Shown: piece after piece, positions 35,798 through 44,387 of the stretch
Layout: the number at the start of each line of letters is the position of its first letter
How positions within the stretch are numbered: position 1 is the stretch's first letter
Assembly (NCBI GenBank): GCA_900465675.1
Contig: UBJR01000007.1
Span: 62,001-126,000 of the forward strand
DNA: 64,000 nt
Reading direction: 5' to 3'
Origin: Hyphomicrobiales bacterium
GTDB lineage: Bacteria; Pseudomonadota; Alphaproteobacteria; Rhizobiales; Rhizobiaceae
Notes under the pieces: model-generated
Database searches by the model: none
What the model was told of the DNA's origin: nothing
Seen by the model: the letters and a program-made list of their open reading frames with translations, nothing else
Position numbers and translations under genes: made by a program

Positions 35798-36721
35798 ATG
35801 ACTTTACCGATACCGTTCGGCTTTTCATCTGCGGCCGCCGACGTTCTGGAAGGCGTCGACCTTGCCGGCCGGAATGTCATCGTAACCGGAGGAGCAGCTG
35901 GCATCGGGCTGGAGACGAGCCGCGCTCTCGCCGCAGCAGGCGCGGCTGTCACGATTGCGGCCCGCCGCCTGGACGAAGCCGAAAGGGCTGTCGCGGAGCT
36001 GAAGCGGGTGATGCCCGAATCTCGCCTGAGCGTTCGTCGGTTGGATCTAACCGATCTGTCGTCGGTTCGAGAATTCGCAGAAAGCTGGAGCGACCCTCTG
36101 CACGTCCTCGTCAACAATGCGGGCGTCATGGCCATTCCGGAATTGCAGCGGACTGCGGAAGGACGAGAGATGCAGTTCGCCACGAACTATCTGGGGCATT
36201 TCGCACTCACGATAGCGCTGCGGCCGCATCTAGCCAAGGCAAATGATGCCCGTGTCGTTTCCGTCGCCTCGACCGGCAACCTGTTCGCGCCCGTGTTCTG
36301 GGACGATCCGGACTTTCGCTTCATTCCATACGATCCGCTGCTTGGCTATGGGCAATCGAAGACAGCCTGTATTCTGATGTCCGTTGGGATCACCAAGAAC
36401 TGGGTCAGCGACGGGATAACGTCAAACGCGCTTAATCCCGGAGCGATTGCCACGGGGCTTCAGAAGCACACCGGAGGCCTGCGAACCCCCGAGCATTTGC
36501 GCAAGACAATAGAGCAGGGGGCAGCCACGTCGGTGCTGCTGGCGGGTTCGCCGCTCGTCGAAGGCATTTCCGGTAGATATTTCGACGATTGCCAGGAGGC
36601 CTCGGTCGTTGACGAGCGCGGACCTGGGCCCTTCAAAGGCGTGGCGAGATACGCCGTTGATGGGGACAACGCGGACCGGCTCTGGGAGATGGCGACGCGG
36701 ATGCTGGGATTGCCTCTGTGA
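35798..36721 (+). CDS. SDR family oxidoreductase (retinol dehydrogenase-like)
   Basis: A 307-residue short-chain dehydrogenase related to the one at 30748. Motifs are TGGAAGIGLETSRALAAAGA, LVNNAGVMAIPELQ, the Ser in VVSVASTGNLFA, and YGQSKTACILMSV. The C-terminal extension (GRYFDDCQEASVV, ADRLWEMATRML) marks the same subgroup. The ATG follows CTGAAGGAGTGCGACC. It is transcribed away from its likely LysR regulator and ends at a strong symmetrical hairpin. Confidence 0.93.
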   Translation: MTLPIPFGFSSAAADVLEGVDLAGRNVIVTGGAAGIGLETSRALAAAGAAVTIAARRLDEAERAVAELKRVMPESRLSVRRLDLTDLSSVREFAESWSDPLHVLVNNAGVMAIPELQRTAEGREMQFATNYLGHFALTIALRPHLAKANDARVVSVASTGNLFAPVFWDDPDFRFIPYDPLLGYGQSKTACILMSVGITKNWVSDGITSNALNPGAIATGLQKHTGGLRTPEHLRKTIEQGAATSVLLAGSPLVEGISGRYFDDCQEASVVDERGPGPFKGVARYAVDGDNADRLWEMATRMLGLPL

Positions 36722-36724
36722 GCG

Positions 36725-36762
36725 GAACACCCTGTCGACCTGGACGGACCGGCAGGGTGTTC
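36725..36762. terminator. bidirectional hairpin between convergent genes
   Basis: GAACACCCTG at 36725-36734 and CAGGGTGTTC at 36753-36762 are exact reverse complements, giving a ten-pair stem around an 18-base loop. It sits between the stop of the SDR at 36721 and the stop of the AhpD-like gene at 36786, the normal place for a terminator serving both strands. There is no clear T-run. Confidence 0.65.
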
Positions 36763-36785
36763 GTCGAGTGATGACCGGACGCTGA

Positions 36786-37232
36786 TCAGGCCTTGGCCGC
36801 CACCGGAAGCCGGAATGGCGCGCCCAAGCGGTTGAAGGCGTTCATCGCGGCGATCGTGATCGTCAGATCGACGAGATCCTTCGGTTCGAAGGCGGCTGCC
36901 GCTGCGGCATAGGCCTCATCGGAGGCATGGGTCTGGCTGACATTCGTGACTTCTTCAGCCCAGGCCAGTGCTGCTCGTTCCTGCTCGCTGAACAGGTGAG
37001 GCACCTCGTCCCAGACCGGAACAAGCGTGATCTTATCGACGGACATCGTCTTGCGCAGATCGCGACTATGCATGTCGATGCAATGGGCGCAGCCGTTGAT
37101 CTGCGACACGCGCAGGAAGACGAGATGAATCAGCTCTTCAGGCAGGTTCGTCTTCTTGGTGACGTAATGATGGACGCCGAAGAGCGCCTTTGCGCCGTCG
37201 GGGGCGACTTCGGACCAGTTCATGCGGGTCAT
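36786..37232 (-). CDS. carboxymuconolactone decarboxylase/AhpD-family protein
   Basis: A 148-residue alpha-helical AhpD-like protein. The redox motif is GCAHCIDMH (C48, C51, H55), the catalytic dithiol and proton relay of alkylhydroperoxidase D-like proteins. ATG 37232 is chosen over 37256 because GAAAGGAAAACGAT precedes it. It is the last gene of an Rrf2-led unit with an NAD(P)-binding protein and a cupin. Peroxide or electrophile detoxification is the likely role; the electron donor is not visible. Confidence 0.9.
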   Translation of the reverse strand: MTRMNWSEVAPDGAKALFGVHHYVTKKTNLPEELIHLVFLRVSQINGCAHCIDMHSRDLRKTMSVDKITLVPVWDEVPHLFSEQERAALAWAEEVTNVSQTHASDEAYAAAAAAFEPKDLVDLTITIAAMNAFNRLGAPFRLPVAAKA

Positions 37233-37326
37233 ATCGTTTTCCTTTCTCGTGGACACGGTTCTCCGTTCGCCGGGTAAACCGTCGTTGCTTGTGCAGTAGT
37301 TGAGGAGGTAGGTCTGGTAGCTAGCG

Positions 37327-37764
37327 CTACGGCTTGCGCGGCGTCGTCAGGGCGGTGTCATCGGTGTCGACGACGAAGACGGCGAGCAGCTTCGCCGGGT
37401 CGGTCTTGCTGGCGTTGGCGCTGACGTCGTGGCGGTCGCCCGGCAGCTCTGTGAAGTTTTGACCGGCGGTAAAGATCTTCGTCTCGCCACCATTCACGGC
37501 GCTCAGGATCGCGCCTTCGAGAACCGTCGCATAGATCAAGGCGGATCTTGCATGCGTATGAGCGGAACTGTAGCCGCCGGGGCCGTATTCGACGAGGACG
37601 CCCTTCACGCTCTTGCCGGGAACGTCCGGGAGGGGATGCTCGTAAACCAGCGTCACCTTTGCGTTCTTCGTGTCGTACGCAAGTCCAGGCTTGACGACGT
37701 CATGAGCGGAAGCTGTGGCCAGAGAGACCGCAAGTGCCGTAGCGGCACAGAGGATGGTCTTCAT
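37327..37764 (-). CDS. secreted cupin-domain protein
   Basis: A 145-residue cupin with a signal peptide (MKTILCAATALAVSLATASA, cleavage near residue 20), so probably periplasmic. The cupin metal motif is GGYSSAHTHARSALIYATVL and the second strand pair PGDRHDVSANAS. The frame is open further upstream, but ATG 37764 follows AGGAGGGAAAGAATC. Third gene of the Rrf2-led unit, 13 bases after the NmrA-like gene. The ligand or reaction is unknown. Confidence 0.85.
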   Translation of the reverse strand: MKTILCAATALAVSLATASAHDVVKPGLAYDTKNAKVTLVYEHPLPDVPGKSVKGVLVEYGPGGYSSAHTHARSALIYATVLEGAILSAVNGGETKIFTAGQNFTELPGDRHDVSANASKTDPAKLLAVFVVDTDDTALTTPRKP

Positions 37765-37777
37765 GATTCTTTCCCTC

Positions 37778-38530
37778 CTATGTTCTGAGCCACTCGGCGA
37801 GCGTGATCTCGCCCTTGATGTAATTGCCGCTGGGCACCAACGAGCCCATGACGACAGGAGCGCCAAAGTAGTCGACGGAGGCGTCGGCGCTCACCGGCCG
37901 GGCGTCGCCCTTTGCATCGAGATACGTCCGGATGAAGGATTCGAACGGTCCCCGTTCAGGCCCGGCAAGATCGACGGATCCGTTCTTCGCCTCGCCGAGT
38001 GCTGCTTCAACCAGGGCTGCGGCGACGTCGTCGGCCGCGATCGGCTGGAAGTCGATAGCCGGCACTTTCACCGCGCCGTCCGCCGCATAAGCGCCGGCAA
38101 GGGTCTCGATGAACTCGTGGAACTGCGTCGCGCGGACGATGGTGTAGGCCTGGCCGGATGCGGCGACGGTCTCCTCCTGCGCCAGCTTGCCGGCCATGTA
38201 GGGATTGGCCGCGAGCTGATCGGCGTTGACAATGGAAAGGACGACGTGATGGCGCACGTCCGCGGCCCGTTCGGCGCTCGTCAGATTGCGGCTCGACGTG
38301 CCGAAGAAGTCGGTGATGACTGCTTTGTCGAAGGACATCATGTTCGACACGTCGATGACGGCGTCGGCGCCCGCAAGGGCCTCGGCCAGTCCTTCTCCAG
38401 TATAGGCGTTGATGCCGTTGCGGGAGCTTGCGGCGACGGCTTCGTGGCCGGCGTCCTGAAGCAGTTTCACTGCCTTCGAGCCGATCAGGCCCGTGCCGCC
38501 GATGACGACGACCTTCTTCATCTTGCTCAT
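37778..38530 (-). CDS. NmrA-like NAD(P)-binding protein (atypical SDR)
   Basis: A 250-residue Rossmann protein. The glycine motif is VVVIGGTGLIGSKAVKLLQD, and the YMAGKLAQEETVAASG helix followed by YTIVRATQFHEFI is typical of NmrA/NAD(P)H-azoreductase-like atypical SDRs, which sense or use NADPH. The ATG at 38530 follows TAGGAGAAAGCACC. It lies 11 bases after the Rrf2 stop, so the two are cotranscribed. Reaction unknown. Confidence 0.88.
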   Translation of the reverse strand: MSKMKKVVVIGGTGLIGSKAVKLLQDAGHEAVAASSRNGINAYTGEGLAEALAGADAVIDVSNMMSFDKAVITDFFGTSSRNLTSAERAADVRHHVVLSIVNADQLAANPYMAGKLAQEETVAASGQAYTIVRATQFHEFIETLAGAYAADGAVKVPAIDFQPIAADDVAAALVEAALGEAKNGSVDLAGPERGPFESFIRTYLDAKGDARPVSADASVDYFGAPVVMGSLVPSGNYIKGEITLAEWLRT

Positions 38531-38541
38531 GGTGCTTTCTC

Positions 38542-39054
38542 CTATGACGAGGCGCGATTGCCCGTCTTGCGTTCGTGGAGTTCGAGGAAGGCGCATCCGC
38601 GGGCGGCGATGCCGCCGTCGTCGTCTGCGCCGAGATCCGCCAGAAGGTCCGCGACGGATACCTTGGCGAGTTCTGCGCGATAGGCCTTTTCGGCCTTCAG
38701 CATCGCGGCGTTGATCTGGCAGGGCTTTGTGAAGTAGCGCTGCGGCAGAGGGTTCGGCCCCCGCTGACGGATCTCGGCACAGCGGAAGGCGGGCGCCGGT
38801 CCTTCGACCGCGAGGACAATGTCGAGGAGGCTGATGTCCTTTGGCGCTTTCGCCAGCCGATAGCCGCCCTTCGGACCCGGCGTCGTCGCGACGATCCCGG
38901 TGCCGGACAGCGCCTGCAGGTGCTTCAGAAGATAGCTGGTCGAAACGCCGTGCAATTCCGCAAGGGATGCCGCCGACAGCACGCCGTCTTCCGACAGGCC
39001 TGCTAGAAATGCCGTGCAGTGAATAGCCTGCTCAACACCTTCGCTCAGTTTCAT
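38542..39054 (-). CDS. Rrf2 family transcriptional regulator
   Basis: A 170-residue Rrf2 protein. The winged helix (LSAASLAELHGVSTSYLLKH, GPKGGYRLAKAPKDISLLDI) is followed by the region that holds cluster or redox cysteines in this family; here C92 (FRCAEI) and C112 (KPCQIN) are present, with C13 near the N-terminus. ATG 39054 follows TAGGAGATGCACC. It is the first gene of a four-gene unit. An inverted repeat just upstream should be its own operator, so repression relieved by oxidants is likely. Confidence 0.9.
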   Translation of the reverse strand: MKLSEGVEQAIHCTAFLAGLSEDGVLSAASLAELHGVSTSYLLKHLQALSGTGIVATTPGPKGGYRLAKAPKDISLLDIVLAVEGPAPAFRCAEIRQRGPNPLPQRYFTKPCQINAAMLKAEKAYRAELAKVSVADLLADLGADDDGGIAARGCAFLELHERKTGNRASS

Positions 39055-39066
39055 GGTGCATCTCCT

Positions 39067-39093
39067 AATCGTGGATAAAACATATCCATGATT
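39067..39093. promoter_or_regulatory. inverted repeat operator of the Rrf2 unit
   Basis: AATCGTGGATA (39067-39077) and TATCCATGATT (39083-39093) are reverse complements with one mismatch and a five-base spacer. The core TGGATA-N5-TATCCA lies 13 bases before the Rrf2 start codon, where a bound repressor would block transcription or translation. Binding by the Rrf2 protein itself is inferred from position. Confidence 0.65.
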
Positions 39094-39267
39094 AAAGTGC
39101 CCGTCAATCCTCAATTGGTGAACGCTGCGTGTCACAGAACCGAAAGATCCCGGGAGCGGCAACCGGACCTCTGAAGCTTGAAGATCCAGAGGGACGCGCC
39201 GGTCGTTGCTCGCGCCCGAACCGCTGCGTATTGTGCGTGGGCGTGTAGCGATTGAGACCGGATTACC

Positions 39268-40248
39268 ATGACTTCGCAGTTGGACTTCTTTGCAGCTCCT
39301 GGCTTGGCGGTGAACATCAAGGCCACGAAACTCCGACCTATGTCGGATAGGGGACAAAGCGTGGACGGTCCTGACCACGAAGCGATGGCCCGTGATCTGG
39401 AAGCGACCGGCGACTATCGCATACTGCGACGGCTTCCCCGTCGGCCGGTCGTCGAGCACTCAAGGCCAGGATTCTTTCGGAAGGGTGTCATCCTCGATAC
39501 CGAAACCACCGGCCTCGATCACCGCCGCGATGAAATCATCGAAATCGGCGCTGTCGCCTTCACCTTCAACGATGCCGGTGAGATCGGCGATGTCACCGGC
39601 GTCTACGGCGGACTTCAACAGCCGACCGTTCCCATCCCGGCCGAGATCACGCGTTTAACCGGAATTACTGACGACATGGTCGCGGGACAGATGATCGACG
39701 TCACCTGTCTCCGGTCCCTGATCGAGCCGGCCGACCTTGTGATTGCCCACAATGCAGGTTTCGATCGGCCGTTCTGCGAGGCATTCTCGCCCATATTCAC
39801 GCACAAGGCCTGGGCCTGTTCGGTCTCCGAAATCGACTGGGCCGCACGCGGCTTCGAAGGAAGCAAGCTCGGTTACCTGATCGGGCAGTCGGGATATTTT
39901 CACGACGGGCATCGAGCGGTCGATGATTGTTTCGCGCTCCTCGAAGTGCTCGGGCAAACGCGAACCGGCGTGAGCGTGGCGCCGTTTGCGGAACTCCATG
40001 AAGCCAGCCAGAGGTCACGGGTCCGCATCCATGCGGAAAATTCCCCGTTCGAGATGAAGGATCATCTGAAGGCGCGCGGCTACCGCTGGTCCGACGGCAC
40101 CGACGCGCTCCCGAAATCCTGGTGGATTGAACTTCCGGAAGAGAGATTGGACGACGAACTTCGGTTCCTGCGGACAGAGATCTATCGATGGGATGCCGAT
40201 CCGCTGGTCAGGCACCTCACGGCATTCGATCGGTTCCGGCGCGCGTGA
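39268..40248 (+). CDS. DnaQ-like 3'-5' exonuclease
   Basis: A 326-residue protein with a DEDDh exonuclease domain. ExoI is VILDTETTGLDHRRDEIIEI (D77, E79), ExoII IAHNAGFDRPFCEAF, and ExoIII HDGHRAVDDCFALLEVLG, so all four acidic residues and the His are present. The roughly 75-residue N-terminal extension and the C-terminal region (ARGYRWSDGTDALPKSWWIE) are outside the catalytic fold. It may proofread or degrade single-stranded DNA in repair. The DUF429 gene follows after 11 bases on the same strand. Confidence 0.9.
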   Translation: MTSQLDFFAAPGLAVNIKATKLRPMSDRGQSVDGPDHEAMARDLEATGDYRILRRLPRRPVVEHSRPGFFRKGVILDTETTGLDHRRDEIIEIGAVAFTFNDAGEIGDVTGVYGGLQQPTVPIPAEITRLTGITDDMVAGQMIDVTCLRSLIEPADLVIAHNAGFDRPFCEAFSPIFTHKAWACSVSEIDWAARGFEGSKLGYLIGQSGYFHDGHRAVDDCFALLEVLGQTRTGVSVAPFAELHEASQRSRVRIHAENSPFEMKDHLKARGYRWSDGTDALPKSWWIELPEERLDDELRFLRTEIYRWDADPLVRHLTAFDRFRRA

Positions 40249-40259
40249 GACGAGAAGCA

Positions 40260-41078
40260 ATGACAACCATCCTCGGGATCGACGCAGCCTGGACCGCAAC
40301 ACAGCCGAGCGGTATCGCGCTCGTTTCATCCGAGGCGAATGGGTGGCGCGTGACCTTTGCCGGGTCATCTTACCTTCACCTGATCGACCACGCGGCAGGG
40401 CGTATTCCGAGCCTCCGACCGTCCGGCTCAGTCGCCGAGGCAGCGGGTGTTCTTGCAGCTGCGGAGCAGATCGCCAGAGCACCGATTGACCTTGTCGCCG
40501 TGGATATGCCCCTGTCTCTTCAGACCATTGCGGAACGCCGGGTGTCGGACAACCTGGTTTCGAAGGCCTATGGCGCGCGCCATTGCAGCACCCACACACC
40601 GAGTTCGATCAGGCCTGGCAGGATCAGCGACGATATGAGGGCCGGCTTCGAAGAGTGCGGATACAAACTGCTGACGAAAAATCTTGCTGTGCCGGGTCTT
40701 CTGGAGGTTTATCCCCATCCGGCTCTGGTCGAACTGACCGGCGCTGCAAGGCGACTGCCCTACAAGGTCGGGAAGATCCGAGATTACTGGCCGAACGACA
40801 CAGCCGTCGGCCGGCGGACCAGGCTTTTTGAAACCTGGCGAGTGATCGTTGCCAGCCTTGACGCAAGGTTGCCGGGCGCCGCCGACGTCTTGCCGCTTCC
40901 TCCACTCGATGCGCCGACATGGCAGTTGAAGTCATTCGAGGACATGCTCGACGCCGTGGTCTGCGCCTGGGTCGGGATATGCGCATTCGAGGGAACCGCC
41001 GTGCCCTTCGGCAACGAGACCTCGGCGATCTGGATCCCTCAGTCGCACCTCTTGGCAGGGCAGCCCAGCCGGCCATGA
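40260..41078 (+). CDS. DUF429 domain protein
   Basis: A 272-residue DUF429 protein with an RNase H-like start (TTILGIDAAWTATQPSGIAL) and the second acidic strand DLVAVDMPL; EVYPHPALVELTG and MLDAVVCAWVG complete the family pattern. The fold is that of predicted nucleases or resolvase-like proteins, but no activity is established. The ATG at 40260 lies 11 bases after the exonuclease stop, so the two are probably cotranscribed and may act in DNA metabolism together. Confidence 0.85.
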   Translation: MTTILGIDAAWTATQPSGIALVSSEANGWRVTFAGSSYLHLIDHAAGRIPSLRPSGSVAEAAGVLAAAEQIARAPIDLVAVDMPLSLQTIAERRVSDNLVSKAYGARHCSTHTPSSIRPGRISDDMRAGFEECGYKLLTKNLAVPGLLEVYPHPALVELTGAARRLPYKVGKIRDYWPNDTAVGRRTRLFETWRVIVASLDARLPGAADVLPLPPLDAPTWQLKSFEDMLDAVVCAWVGICAFEGTAVPFGNETSAIWIPQSHLLAGQPSRP

Positions 41079-41129
41079 TCGAAGCGTTCCAGTCAAATAT
41101 CGAACATCCAGCATGAATGGGAGATGAGA

Positions 41130-42017
41130 TTACCGTCCCCGGGGCGTATGCCCCACGGTTCGCTTGAATGCCTGGGCAAATGCGCTTTGGGACGCATAGC
41201 CAACAGCTGCGGCGACTTCCGCAACACCGCGACCCAGAGCCAGTTCCCGCTGTGCCAGGATCATGCGCCACCGCGTCAGGTAGTCGAGCGGTGGCCGGCC
41301 CACGCGCCGCGAGAAGCGCAACGTGAGCGCCGAGCGCGACATTCCGACTTCCCGCGCCAGGGCCTCGATCGTCCAGCGTCGCGCCACATCCTCGTGCATG
41401 AGCCTGATGACCTTGGCGAGACGTGGATCGCCGAGCGCCGAAATCCAGCCCACATTGTCTTCGGGATGAGTGGCGACATAAGCCCTGATGGCTTCCACCA
41501 CGAGTATGTCGGCAAGCCTTGCAGCGACAAGGCCGCCGCCGAGCCTCCCGGCGTCTGCTTCATCCTTGAGTGCGGCGAGCGTCGAGGCAATGCTTCGGGC
41601 GCTCGGCGAGCGAGATGGTATCTTCAGGAACTTGGGGAGTGCGTCGAGAACGAACGAACCACAACCGGCTGCGAACCCGCTGCCGCCGCCGATCATGACA
41701 GTGTCGCAATGCTCTCCAATCCGCACCATGTTGTGGCCCGGAGCCGCGTAAAGTTCCATGCCATCTGACGGCTCAAGGCCAGGATCACTCGCCACCGTGT
41801 AGGAGGTATCGCTGAGAAGGATCACGTCTCCCTCGTTCAGCGCTTTAGGAGGCCGATCGACGAGGGTAAGCCAGCATCGGCCTTTCAGGACCGCCACGAA
41901 TTTCAGCCGGTCCCTTCCGTCGAAGCTAAGAGCCCAGTCACCACCTGCTTCCAAGCTGGTTCCGCGGACACTGCTCGTTCCGAGCACGGTCAGCACGTCA
42001 GAGAAGGTGTCAGTCAT
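41130..42017 (-). CDS. AraC family transcriptional regulator
   Basis: A 295-residue AraC protein of the cupin-containing type. Ligand domain: FVAVLKGRCWLTLVDRPPKA and LNEGDVILLSDTSYTVAS. DNA-binding domain: IEALAREVGMSRSALTLRFS and VAEVAAAVGYASQSAFAQAF, ending RTVGHTPRGR. ATG 42017 (MTDTFSDVLTVLG) is preferred over 42101 by family length. It is divergent from the SDR at 42113, its probable target; the spacer is 95 bases. Same architecture as the AraC/SDR pair at 29.7-31.7 kb. Confidence 0.9.
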   Translation of the reverse strand: MTDTFSDVLTVLGTSSVRGTSLEAGGDWALSFDGRDRLKFVAVLKGRCWLTLVDRPPKALNEGDVILLSDTSYTVASDPGLEPSDGMELYAAPGHNMVRIGEHCDTVMIGGGSGFAAGCGSFVLDALPKFLKIPSRSPSARSIASTLAALKDEADAGRLGGGLVAARLADILVVEAIRAYVATHPEDNVGWISALGDPRLAKVIRLMHEDVARRWTIEALAREVGMSRSALTLRFSRRVGRPPLDYLTRWRMILAQRELALGRGVAEVAAAVGYASQSAFAQAFKRTVGHTPRGR

Positions 42018-42112
42018 GAGGTTTGGCCGATCTCGACAAAGATCGAGCCATTCAAGCATGGATGGTCCAGTTTTGCCACGGTATCTTGTTGGGAACTTCA
42101 AAGGAGCATCCC

Positions 42113-42850
42113 ATGACCATCAAGGACAAGATCATCGCCATAACCGGTGCTGGAAGGGGAATAGGGCGCTCGACTGCAATGTATCTGGCGTCGCGTGGCG
42201 CGTGCGTCGTGCTCGGCGCCCGCAGCGAGATCGAGCTTGCTGACGTAGCGAACGCGATAGTCAAGGCGGGCGGTAAAGCTGTTTATTCCCTGACTGATGT
42301 AACGAAGCGGTCCGACCTCGACATGCTGGTTGGTCGCGCCTGCGAGACGTTCGGGCGCCTGGATGCGATCGTCAACAACGCGGGCATTGGTCCGATTTCT
42401 CGTTTCGATGCACTGCGTGTGGATGACTGGGACGCCATGATCGACGTCAACCTGCGCGGCGCGCTTTATGGTATCGCAGCCGCACTTCCGGTTTTCGCTC
42501 GGCAGGGAGAAGGCCATGTGATCAACGTCCTGTCGACCGCTGGCCTCAAGATCGTTCCGACGATGGGGGTCTATGCCGCCACCAAGAACGCGCTTCGCAC
42601 CGCTACCGAAGCCCTGCGTCAGGAAGCAGGTCCGAACCTGCGGGTGACGGAAGTGTCACCCGGTTTCATCGATACGACCTTTTCCGATTCATCGATCACC
42701 GACGAGACCGTCCGAGCCGCGATCACCAAGCAGAAGGAGCAAATAGCGATCTCGCCGGACGCCATCGCACGCGCCATCGCGTTCGCGATCGAACAGCCCG
42801 GCGATGTTGAGATTGGAAGCATCGTTGTCCGTCCGACAGCGCAGGACTAA
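42113..42850 (+). CDS. SDR family oxidoreductase
   Basis: A 245-residue classical SDR of the YdfG/serine 3-dehydrogenase-like group. Motifs are TGAGRGIGRSTAMYLASRGA, VNNAGIGPISRFDALRVDDW, the Ser in VINVLSTAGLKIVP and YAATKNALR. ATG 42113 follows AAAGGAGCATCCC. Complete. Likely controlled by the divergent AraC protein; the substrate is unknown. Confidence 0.93.
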   Translation: MTIKDKIIAITGAGRGIGRSTAMYLASRGACVVLGARSEIELADVANAIVKAGGKAVYSLTDVTKRSDLDMLVGRACETFGRLDAIVNNAGIGPISRFDALRVDDWDAMIDVNLRGALYGIAAALPVFARQGEGHVINVLSTAGLKIVPTMGVYAATKNALRTATEALRQEAGPNLRVTEVSPGFIDTTFSDSSITDETVRAAITKQKEQIAISPDAIARAIAFAIEQPGDVEIGSIVVRPTAQD

Positions 42851-42997
42851 AGTCGCGTCCGCGCGCCATCCGGTTTCGGTCATGGTTTCTGCCCGGGCAG
42901 GCGCGATTCCTGCAATGAAGGAAACGCCTACCGCCGTACCCATCCAGCTTTAGTCGGTTAGCATAGGTGTATTACCTGAGCCAACCGACAGTGGATG

Positions 42998-43726
42998 TCA
43001 GACCTGTGCCATGCCGCCGTCGACAGCCAGTTCCGTGCCTGTCGTAAAGCTGCTTTCGTCGCTTGCCAGGAAGAGAGTTGCTGCCGCCACCTCCTCAGGC
43101 CGACCCATGCGTCCCAGAGGGATCATGCTGGACAATGCATCTCGCACCTCCTGCGCGGCGCTAGCCATCATTGCCGTATCGGTTGGTCCGGGGCTGATGA
43201 CGTTGACGCGAATGCCTTGGGGAGCCAGTTCGTTGGCCCAGGTGCGGGTAAACGAACGCACTGCTGCCTTCGTCGCACCGTAGACGCCGTACCCCTTGGT
43301 GCCAATATCGCCGGCGATGGAGCCGATCAGCACGATCGTGCTGCCGGATTGCATGAGGTCGAGTGCGCCCTGTGTCGCAAAGACGAGGGACCGTACATTC
43401 AGGCCAAATGTCCGATCGAAATGATCCTCCGAAATGTCTTGAAGGGGCGCGTATTCCGACAGGCCCGCGTTCACGACAAGCACGTCAATGCGCCCTTGTT
43501 CCGATCCGATGTGCTCGACGACGCGCTGAAGTTCGGCCTTCTCGCTGGCGTCCGCTTGAATGACCCGGATGCTGCCCGAGCCCCCTGTTTCGGACGAGCT
43601 CTCTCCGCCCTTACGGCTGGTCGCGTAAACCTGCGCGCCTTCGCCGGCGAATCTTTGAGAAATCGCACCGCCGATGCCACCGACACCGCCGATCACGAGG
43701 GCGACCTTGTTTGCCAATCTGCTCAT
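42998..43726 (-). CDS. SDR family oxidoreductase
   Basis: A 242-residue SDR. Cofactor loop: VIGGVGGIGGAISQRFAGEG; VVNAGLSEYAPLQD; catalytic Ser in VLIGSIAGDIG; YGATKAAVRSFTRTW; C-terminus LAVDGGMAQV. ATG 43726 follows TGGAGTGAAC, better than an upstream in-frame codon at 43753. It is divergent from an HxlR regulator 95 bases away, which is its likely repressor. It is convergent with the SDR at 42113. Confidence 0.92.
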   Translation of the reverse strand: MSRLANKVALVIGGVGGIGGAISQRFAGEGAQVYATSRKGGESSSETGGSGSIRVIQADASEKAELQRVVEHIGSEQGRIDVLVVNAGLSEYAPLQDISEDHFDRTFGLNVRSLVFATQGALDLMQSGSTIVLIGSIAGDIGTKGYGVYGATKAAVRSFTRTWANELAPQGIRVNVISPGPTDTAMMASAAQEVRDALSSMIPLGRMGRPEEVAAATLFLASDESSFTTGTELAVDGGMAQV

Positions 43727-43757
43727 GTTCACTCCATCAAAGTTGATGGACATGTGA

Positions 43758-43770
43758 TATACGCTATATA
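43758..43770. promoter_or_regulatory. ATATA-CGC-TATAT palindrome between SDR and hxlR
   Basis: ATATA at 43758-43762 and TATAT at 43766-43770 flank CGC, within an AT-rich spacer in an otherwise GC-rich region; a related ACTATATGT lies at 43790. HxlR repressors bind such AT-rich symmetric boxes between divergent genes. This is a candidate operator only. Confidence 0.45.
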
Positions 43771-43821
43771 CCTACGGTCAATTACGCACTATATGTAAAG
43801 CAGATATCGAGGAGTATACCT

Positions 43822-44244
43822 ATGCCCGCATTGGATGAAGGTCTTTCACCGAAAGCCAATTCCGCACGCCGTCCCAAGGCCGTCTCGACCGAGGCGTTGC
43901 TGGACGTTGAGAAGGCGCGCCCAGTGCTGGAGCAGATCGCCAACAAGTGGTCCGTGCTGATCCTGACGGTCCTCTGCTCCAGGCCATCGAGGTTCAACGA
44001 GATCATGCGGCGCCTTGACGGGATCACGCACAAGGCTCTTTCCGAAGCCTTGAAGCGGCTCGAGCGCAATGGACTCATTCACCGCGAGGTACTGACCACA
44101 ACGACGCCTGTCGGCGTCGAATATACCATCACCCCGCTCGGCCGCTCCCTCCAGCAACCGTTCGAGGCGCTTTATGCGTGGTCCATGACCTACGGTCCCG
44201 AGCTTGAGCGTGCACAGGAGGAATACGACCGGGTTCGAGACTAG
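43822..44244 (+). CDS. HxlR family transcriptional regulator
   Basis: A 140-residue HxlR-type winged-helix protein. The family block is clear: VLEQIANKWSVLILTVLCSR, RFNEIMRRLDGITHKALSEA, then LKRLERNGLIHREVLTTTTP and VEYTITPLGRSLQQPFEALY. No DUF24 partner residues are missing. ATG 43822 follows CGAGGAGTATACCT. Members of this family answer to formaldehyde, quinones or disulfide stress. It is divergent from an SDR that is its probable target. Confidence 0.92.
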   Translation: MPALDEGLSPKANSARRPKAVSTEALLDVEKARPVLEQIANKWSVLILTVLCSRPSRFNEIMRRLDGITHKALSEALKRLERNGLIHREVLTTTTPVGVEYTITPLGRSLQQPFEALYAWSMTYGPELERAQEEYDRVRD

Positions 44245-44266
44245 CGCGGTGGCATCGTGCTGCGTT

Positions 44267-44365
44267 CTATTTCTCGCCCGACACCTTCACGACCAGCTTG
44301 CCAAAATTCCTGCCTTCAAGAACGCGGATGAACACGGCAGGAGCATTCTCTAGTCCGTTCGGAGC
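44267..44365 (-). pseudogene. C-terminal remnant of an NADP-dependent oxidoreductase
   Basis: On the minus strand, 32 codons ending at TAG 44267 read GLENAPAVFIRVLEGRNFGK then LVVKVSGEK, the terminus of curcumin reductase/prostaglandin reductase-like MDR enzymes. Upstream the frame continues into unrelated sequence and the neighbouring epimerase stop lies at 44388. No start codon or catalytic region remains. It is a small scar of a deleted gene. Confidence 0.6.
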
Positions 44366-44387
44366 GGGCGCCGAGGCAGATCCGCAT

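Noticed and set aside
37715..38683. 322-codon plus-strand frame opposite the cupin, NmrA-like and Rrf2 genes
   Set aside because: It runs antisense through three coupled genes with clear motifs; no start signal and no domain.
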